From NCBI GenBank assembly GCA_021810905.1, contig JAJZQH010000015.1, forward strand, positions 1 through 53,453: a DNA stretch of 53,453 nt, read 5' to 3'. Position 1 is the stretch's first letter; each line of letters begins with the position of its first letter. A program made the position numbers and the translations under genes. Shown here piece after piece: positions 50,448 through 53,453 of the stretch. The notes under the pieces are model-generated. The model did no database searches and was not told the origin of the DNA. It worked only from the letters and a program-made list of their open reading frames with translations. The DNA is from a bacterium. Its GTDB lineage: Bacteria > UBA10199 > 2-02-FULL-44-16 > JAAZCA01.

Positions 50448-51098
50448 ATGAAACTATCTATCCAAGCAGCGAGATATGCATTTGCGTTATCATGCCTTGT
50501 GGCTGTCATCATGCTTTCGTCTCCGGCCTTGTGCGCCGATACTGCAGCCGCGCAAAAGAGCACCCCCACTATAGACAATTTGATGGCCGCATATAACGGG
50601 GAATCCAACGCGAGCGCCCGGTATCAGGCATTCGGCAAGAAGGCGGAAACGGAGGGATATCTCAAGGTGGCCAGCCTCTTCAAGGCCACGTCGAAATCCG
50701 AAGAGATCCACGCGCGCAACCACGCCGAGGTGATAAAGAAGATGGGCTACGAACCAAAGGCTACGCTGGAACAAGTCAAAGTCGGCTCCACGCGCGAAAA
50801 CCTTGAAGCAGCGCTCAAGGGCGAGACCTATGAAAAGGACACGATGTATCCGCAGTTCATAGACAAGGCGAAGTCGGACAACAACAAGGCCGCCGTGCGC
50901 ACCTTCAAGTTTGCGCAGGGCGTTGAGGAGAATCACGCAAAATTGTATGCATCGGCGCTGCAAAACCTCGATGCATGGAAGGTCGGCGGCGTAGTCTTTT
51001 CCGTCTGCAACGTCTGCGGGAACACCGTGGAGAAGGTGGATTTTGTGCTTTGCCCGGTCTGCCATGAACCGCGATCGAAATATTTTGCGGTCAACTGA
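50448..51098 (+). CDS. Exported rubrerythrin
   Basis: The 216-residue protein has a clear Sec signal peptide (residues 1-29, YAFALSCLVAVIMLSSPALC, then A). A rubrerythrin four-helix di-iron domain follows (about 40-170; AAYNGESNASARYQAFGKKA, KSEEIHARNHAEVI, EENHAKLYASAL with ExxH), then a C-terminal rubredoxin-like zinc or iron site (CNVCG and CPVC). Rubrerythrin normally reduces peroxide in the cytoplasm; this one should act in the periplasm or be a lipoprotein (Cys at the signal end). GGGGG lies ahead of the ATG. It is monocistronic. Confidence 0.85.
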   Translation: MKLSIQAARYAFALSCLVAVIMLSSPALCADTAAAQKSTPTIDNLMAAYNGESNASARYQAFGKKAETEGYLKVASLFKATSKSEEIHARNHAEVIKKMGYEPKATLEQVKVGSTRENLEAALKGETYEKDTMYPQFIDKAKSDNNKAAVRTFKFAQGVEENHAKLYASALQNLDAWKVGGVVFSVCNVCGNTVEKVDFVLCPVCHEPRSKYFAVN

Positions 51099-51141
51099 AA
51101 CCGGTTCAATGCGCAGGCAGCATTTTCCCGAGCGATCTGGC

Positions 51142-51522
51142 TTATCTTGCTATCGCGTCTATTTCCACGTCGACCCCTTCGATGGAGGACGGCGCTCGCA
51201 CGCATACCTTGGCAGGCTCCTGACCCGGCTGGAAATAGCGGTTACACACGGCATCTATCTTATCTTTCGAGCTCGTGTCCCTCATGTAGACGACGACCTT
51301 CACGATGTTGTCCATCTGACTGCCGCAGGACTCGACCAGGTATTTGAGGTTATCCATGGCGCGGATGGTCTGCTCGGTTACGTCGCCGGGGATGATCTGG
51401 CCCGTCTTCGGGTCCGCAGACAGCTGATTCGTGAAGAAGCGAAATCCGCCGGATTTCACGACATGATTTGACGAGCCCGGGTTCTCAGCCACACCATCGA
51501 TCTTGACGATTTCCTTTTCCAT
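51142..51522 (-). CDS. RidA/YjgF-family protein
   Basis: This 126-residue protein of the Rid family hydrolyses reactive enamines and imines from PLP enzymes. It has SSNHVVKSGGFRFFTNQLSA, the QTIRAMDNLKYLVESCGSQM helix, VKVVVYMRDTS and RAPSSIEGVDVEIDAIA. The Arg of RAPS in the C-terminal part is the usual carboxylate-binding residue, and the Glu of the last strand is present. The start is ATG at 51522 with AGGAGG upstream; a frame to 51597 lacks such a site. Confidence 0.87.
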   Translation of the reverse strand: MEKEIVKIDGVAENPGSSNHVVKSGGFRFFTNQLSADPKTGQIIPGDVTEQTIRAMDNLKYLVESCGSQMDNIVKVVVYMRDTSSKDKIDAVCNRYFQPGQEPAKVCVRAPSSIEGVDVEIDAIAR

Positions 51523-51772
51523 GATGAACCTCCTCGTATGCCTGCGAATACGGTTTAACGACCTTCCCCGACGTCGGTTGCACCTTGCTCTAATCAAAAT
51601 GAGTTATATCACATCTCTAATTAATAAGCACTTGCGTGTCAATTTACGAAAAAAAGCGTCGGAGACGGATATTTTTCAATTTTTTCGGCTGAAAACTGCT
51701 ATTTCGAGCGGGCCGGATTTCCCCTTGAAATAGGGATATCATTAAGATAGGTTCCCGCCCCACTTTGCAGTG

Positions 51773-51844
51773 GGGCGTTTAGCTCAGCGGAAGAGCACTG
51801 TCTTCACACGGCAGGGGTCACAGGTTCAAATCCTGTAACGCCCA
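51773..51844 (+). tRNA. tRNA-Val (anticodon CAC)
   Basis: A complete cloverleaf: acceptor GGGCGTT / AACGCCC, D arm GCTC / GAGC, anticodon arm CTGTC-TTCACAC-GGCAG with anticodon CAC, and T arm ACAGG-TTCAAAT-CCTGT. The discriminator is A. The CCA end is not encoded. Confidence 0.92.
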
Positions 51845-51881
51845 CAGAAGTTCGAGGTGGGAAAAAGATTTTTGACAACAG

Positions 51882-51955
51882 GCGCCTATAGCTCAGCGGA
51901 TTAGAGCGTCTGCCTCCGGAGCAGAAGGTCGCAGGTTCGATCCCTGCTAGGCGCG
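51882..51955 (+). tRNA. tRNA-Arg (anticodon CCG)
   Basis: Acceptor GCGCCTA / TAGGCGC, D arm GCTC / GAGC, anticodon arm TCTGC-CTCCGGA-GCAGA with anticodon CCG, and T arm GCAGG-TTCGATC-CCTGC. The CCA end is not encoded. It lies 37 bases after tRNA-Val. Confidence 0.92.
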
Positions 51956-51984
51956 CAGGTTTATTGCCGGGAAGCGGATCCGCA

Positions 51985-52143
51985 GTTTGACAAACAGTTT
52001 TTTCGCCTAAACCCGATGTGGGGTTGGTGGGGCACTAGCTCAGCTGGGAGAGCACCACGTTCGCAACGTGGGGGTCGAGGGTTCGAATCCCTTGTGCTCC
52101 ACCAACCCCATATTTTTTTTGGCGAAAAAACTGTTTGTCAAAC
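51985..52143. repeat. 23 bp perfect inverted repeat flanking tRNA-Ala
   Basis: Bases 51985-52007 (GTTTGACAAACAG then TTTTTTCGCC) are the exact reverse complement of 52121-52143. Between them an inner inverted repeat, TGGGGTTGGT (52019-52028) and ACCAACCCCA (52101-52110), directly extends the tRNA acceptor stem and pairs with the encoded CCA. The whole segment can fold as one long hairpin with the tRNA at its tip. Confidence 0.85.
52029..52104 (+). tRNA. tRNA-Ala (anticodon CGC)
   Basis: Acceptor GGGGCAC / GTGCTCC, D arm GCTC / GAGC, anticodon arm CCACG-TTCGCAA-CGTGG with anticodon CGC, and T arm GAGGG-TTCGAAT-CCCTT. The 3' CCA is encoded, unlike the two tRNA genes upstream. The gene sits inside a long inverted repeat. 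Confidence 0.92.
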
Positions 52144-52180
52144 CAGCTGGGACCTGCTGGCAGGCAGGGAGCACCACGTT

Positions 52181-52252
52181 GTCATTTCATTCTGACGATA
52201 GAGGTTATTTGTTCCTCGCTCCGCTCGTTACTTAATTATAGCTTCTGTTCGT
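52181..52252 (+). mobile_element. 72 bp element inserted in the anticodon loop of the tRNA-Ala copy
   Basis: It begins GTCATTTCATTCTGACGAT and ends CTTCTGTTCGTG, with a CCTCGCTCCGCTCG hairpin in the middle. It lies between T33 and C34 of the tRNA. It follows TT and leaves no target duplication. It is related to 371-511, 52278-52350 and 52428-52480. Confidence 0.75.
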
Positions 52253-52277
52253 GCGCAACGTGGGGGTCGAGGGTTCG

Positions 52278-52350
52278 CACGTACAAAAGCTGTAATAGAG
52301 TGGAGAGCGAAGCTCGGAACAAATAGCCTTGATCGTCAGAGCAATGCGAC
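52278..52350 (-). mobile_element. 73 bp element inserted in the T loop of the tRNA-Ala copy
   Basis: Read on the minus strand it begins GTCGCATTGCTCTGACGATC and ends CTTTTGTACGTG, collinear with the copy at 52181. On that strand it follows ATT, so the TT rule holds. It splits the T loop between TTCG and AA. Confidence 0.75.
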
Positions 52351-52427
52351 AATCCCTTGTGCTCCACTGATCCAATCGCTTTATTGTGCCGAAACATGTC
52401 CTGCTGTTTTTTTCTTGTCGAGGGTTC

Positions 52428-52480
52428 GCACGTACACAGGTCGTGATAAAGTGACGAGCGCAGCGAGGAACAAATAGCCT
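52428..52480 (-). mobile_element. Truncated element copy next to a T-arm fragment
   Basis: On the minus strand the sequence reads AGGCTATTTGTTCC, a CGCTGCGCTCG hairpin and TGTGTACGTG, matching the right two thirds of the element. It abuts the tRNA T-arm piece GTCGAGGGTTCG (52418-52427... on the plus strand), just as the copy at 52278 does. Its broken end coincides with the stop codon of the deaminase gene. Confidence 0.65.
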
Positions 52481-53046
52481 CATTTTTTCCAGAAGGCCCT
52501 GTGGGGAGCGACCAGTTCGTCTTCCAGTTCCGGAAAGGGACCTGCCACGCGGATAGGCTTTTGCCCCGCCTTGAAGACCGTGCGACACGGCAGGTTCATC
52601 GTGGGGTTCATCTTGTTGTCACCGGTCATTTTTTTCAATGTGGTTTCCGCAGCACCATAGACCACGTTTCCGATGTTGGCCCAATAGATGTTTCCGGCGC
52701 ACATGCAGCAAGGTTCAAACGTCGTCACCAGGGTACAACTCCACAAGTAATCGGGATCGTACTTCGCAAACGCCTTCCGTGAGAGCTCTGTTTCGGCATG
52801 CTCGATCGTACCCAGATTTTCCTGTTTCATCAGCACCGTCTCCCCATCCGGCGCCACAAGCACTGCGCCAAAAGGGTAGTAGCCGGATTTCACAGCTTCC
52901 TTGGCGACCTCATTGGCCGTCCTCAAATGTTTCAGGATCTGCTGATGACTGAGGGGGAAACCCTTCAGGTCCGAATCCGTACCGGTGCAGGCACAGAGAA
53001 TCGAAAGCAGAAACACGAGTGAAACTTTCATTGAGATATTCTTCAT
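52480..53046 (-). CDS. Nucleoside/CMP deaminase-like lipoprotein
   Basis: This 188-residue protein combines a lipoprotein signal (VSLVFLLSILCAC, Cys about 18-20) with a complete cytidine/deoxycytidylate-deaminase zinc site. HAETE (His and catalytic Glu, about 93-97) and EPCCMCAGNIYWA (PCxxC, about 121-133) would bind Zn. The fold is of the tRNA-adenosine/guanine deaminase (nucleoside deaminase) type. Enzymes of this family normally act in the cytoplasm, so an exported form is odd. The ATG at 53046 has GAGAGG upstream. The stop codon touches the truncated mobile element at 52428-52480. Confidence 0.75.
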   Translation of the reverse strand: MKNISMKVSLVFLLSILCACTGTDSDLKGFPLSHQQILKHLRTANEVAKEAVKSGYYPFGAVLVAPDGETVLMKQENLGTIEHAETELSRKAFAKYDPDYLWSCTLVTTFEPCCMCAGNIYWANIGNVVYGAAETTLKKMTGDNKMNPTMNLPCRTVFKAGQKPIRVAGPFPELEDELVAPHRAFWKK

Positions 53047-53453
53047 TTTAATCCTCTCTTTTCGGTATCGGTTTTAGCAAACTCCGCTTTGTGTAACAAG
53101 TCTGTGATGGTCCTGAAAGAATCCGGAACGTCGAATTCAATTTAGCATCATTATTTCGATATGGTGGCAGTTGACGAAGAAAAGGTGCTGCTGAAAATAG
53201 CCTCTATCATCATTTTTACAAAACTAATATTTCAACGATTACGACTAGATGGAGTGGTTGATGCCCTGTCATCATTTTTGCAACTTCCGGCGCTTCAGCT
53301 CAAACAACCGTTCTCATCATATTTGCGGTTCATCCGGGAAGTTTGTGTCTGAAACGCGATGAAAAAAACTGAACGAATCAAGCGATCAAAAGCGATCAAC
53401 TGCGATTGAGTCGATGATATTGCGAGAAAAACGAGAGACGGCGATCAGGGCGA
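53047..53453. other. AT-rich terminal region without a supported gene
   Basis: A 63-codon frame at 53161-53352 lacks a ribosome-binding site and known motifs. The fragment TCATCATTTTTRCAA occurs twice (about 53209 and 53270), so the region may be repeat-derived. Nothing else is seen up to the window end. Confidence 0.4.

Larger units (their letters stand above)
52144..52367 (+). pseudogene. Shattered second copy of tRNA-Ala with insertions in three loops
   Basis: Pieces of tRNA-Ala appear in order. The D arm is CAGCTGGGA (52144-52152), followed by a 17-18 base insert containing CCTGCTGGCAGG. Next is GAGCACCACGTT up to position 33, then a 72 bp element (52181-52252). CGCAACGTGGGGGTCGAGGG and TTCG follow, then a 73 bp element in the opposite orientation (52278-52350), and AATCCCTTGTGCTCCAC ends the copy. 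The 5' acceptor strand is missing. Removing the inserts restores the tRNA sequence exactly over the anticodon and T arms. Confidence 0.85.

Noticed and set aside
52181-52252. Group I or archaeal-type intron in the anticodon loop of the second tRNA-Ala
   Set aside because: A related sequence lies in reverse orientation in the T loop of the same copy and in unrelated DNA at 371-511, and the 5' acceptor strand is missing. A mobile element in a pseudogene explains this better than a spliced intron.
53161-53352. Plus-strand frame at the right end
   Set aside because: AT-rich, without a ribosome-binding site or recognised motif, and overlapping short internal repeats.
1-53453. CRISPR array
   Set aside because: No series of identical direct repeats with regular unique spacers was found, and no cas-like gene is present. 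The tandem heptamers are too short.

Overview
The window reads as a chromosomal segment of a moderately high-GC, Gram-negative bacterium of deltaproteobacterial or myxobacterial type, or a related uncultured lineage. This rests on a Tad pilus locus with a secretin, periplasmic-binding lipoproteins, many lipobox proteins, rubrerythrin and ferritin-like proteins, and a partial HNH-type leader at the left edge. There is no rRNA gene or other decisive taxonomic marker, so the placement is weak.

Layout. 1-1530: a cut-off gene, a gene-poor stretch with a nested small repeat element, and a PIN/ribbon-helix-helix toxin-antitoxin pair with a readable promoter and operator. 1570-9072: a compact Tad (Flp) pilus operon on the minus strand, in transcription order pilin, TadE-like, TadG-like, short TadE-like, CpaB, secretin CpaC, a fused CpaE-like/CpaF ATPase, and a TadB/TadC-type membrane protein. 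A sigma-54-like promoter lies upstream of the pilin, and the operon carries three kinds of inserted repeat. 9206-13562: a Na/phosphate cotransporter, a lysine-rich protein, a toxin-first RelE/Phd pair and a lone HELAH metallopeptidase-like gene. 13647-21637: a tight minus-strand operon hrcA, grpE, LpoA-like lipoprotein, thiL, two CNNM/CorC proteins and larC, mostly joined by ATGA overlaps. 21752-30524: a GNAT-like protein, RNase D, a K+ channel with an esterase, a DUF981 protein, NfeD with stomatin, and several unknowns. 30552-38516: a long helical-repeat protein, then PhzF, two methyltransferases, a geranylgeranyl-reductase-like flavoprotein, a polyprenyl diphosphate synthase, a LolA-like carrier and a UbiA prenyltransferase. 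The last group looks like an isoprenoid-quinone or isoprenoid-lipid locus. 38606-45312: a secreted repeat protein, a ferritin-like protein, a MITE-like element, and a two-gene locus with a cohesin-like lipoprotein and a very large multicopper oxidase ending in a dockerin-like module, the oxidase being split by a one-base frameshift. 45519-49120: a two-component system with a Cache-type histidine kinase, an AraC-type response regulator and two stand-alone receivers. 49305-53046: an ACT protein, a proline-rich lipoprotein, an exported rubrerythrin, RidA, tRNA-Val(CAC), tRNA-Arg(CCG), tRNA-Ala(CGC), a shattered second tRNA-Ala, and a deaminase carrying a lipoprotein signal.

The most unusual material falls into two groups. 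First, a 72-73 bp element is found at both ends of the window. It is nested in itself at 371-511 and inserted in opposite orientations into the anticodon loop and T loop of a duplicated tRNA-Ala at 52144-52367, always next to TT and without target duplication, as expected of a passenger of an IS200/IS605-like transposase. Second, the dockerin-bearing multicopper oxidase and its cohesin-like lipoprotein suggest an oxidase tethered to the cell surface. The isoprenoid locus is a third candidate for an undescribed pathway. All functional statements come from reading the sequence and from family knowledge; no database search was possible.
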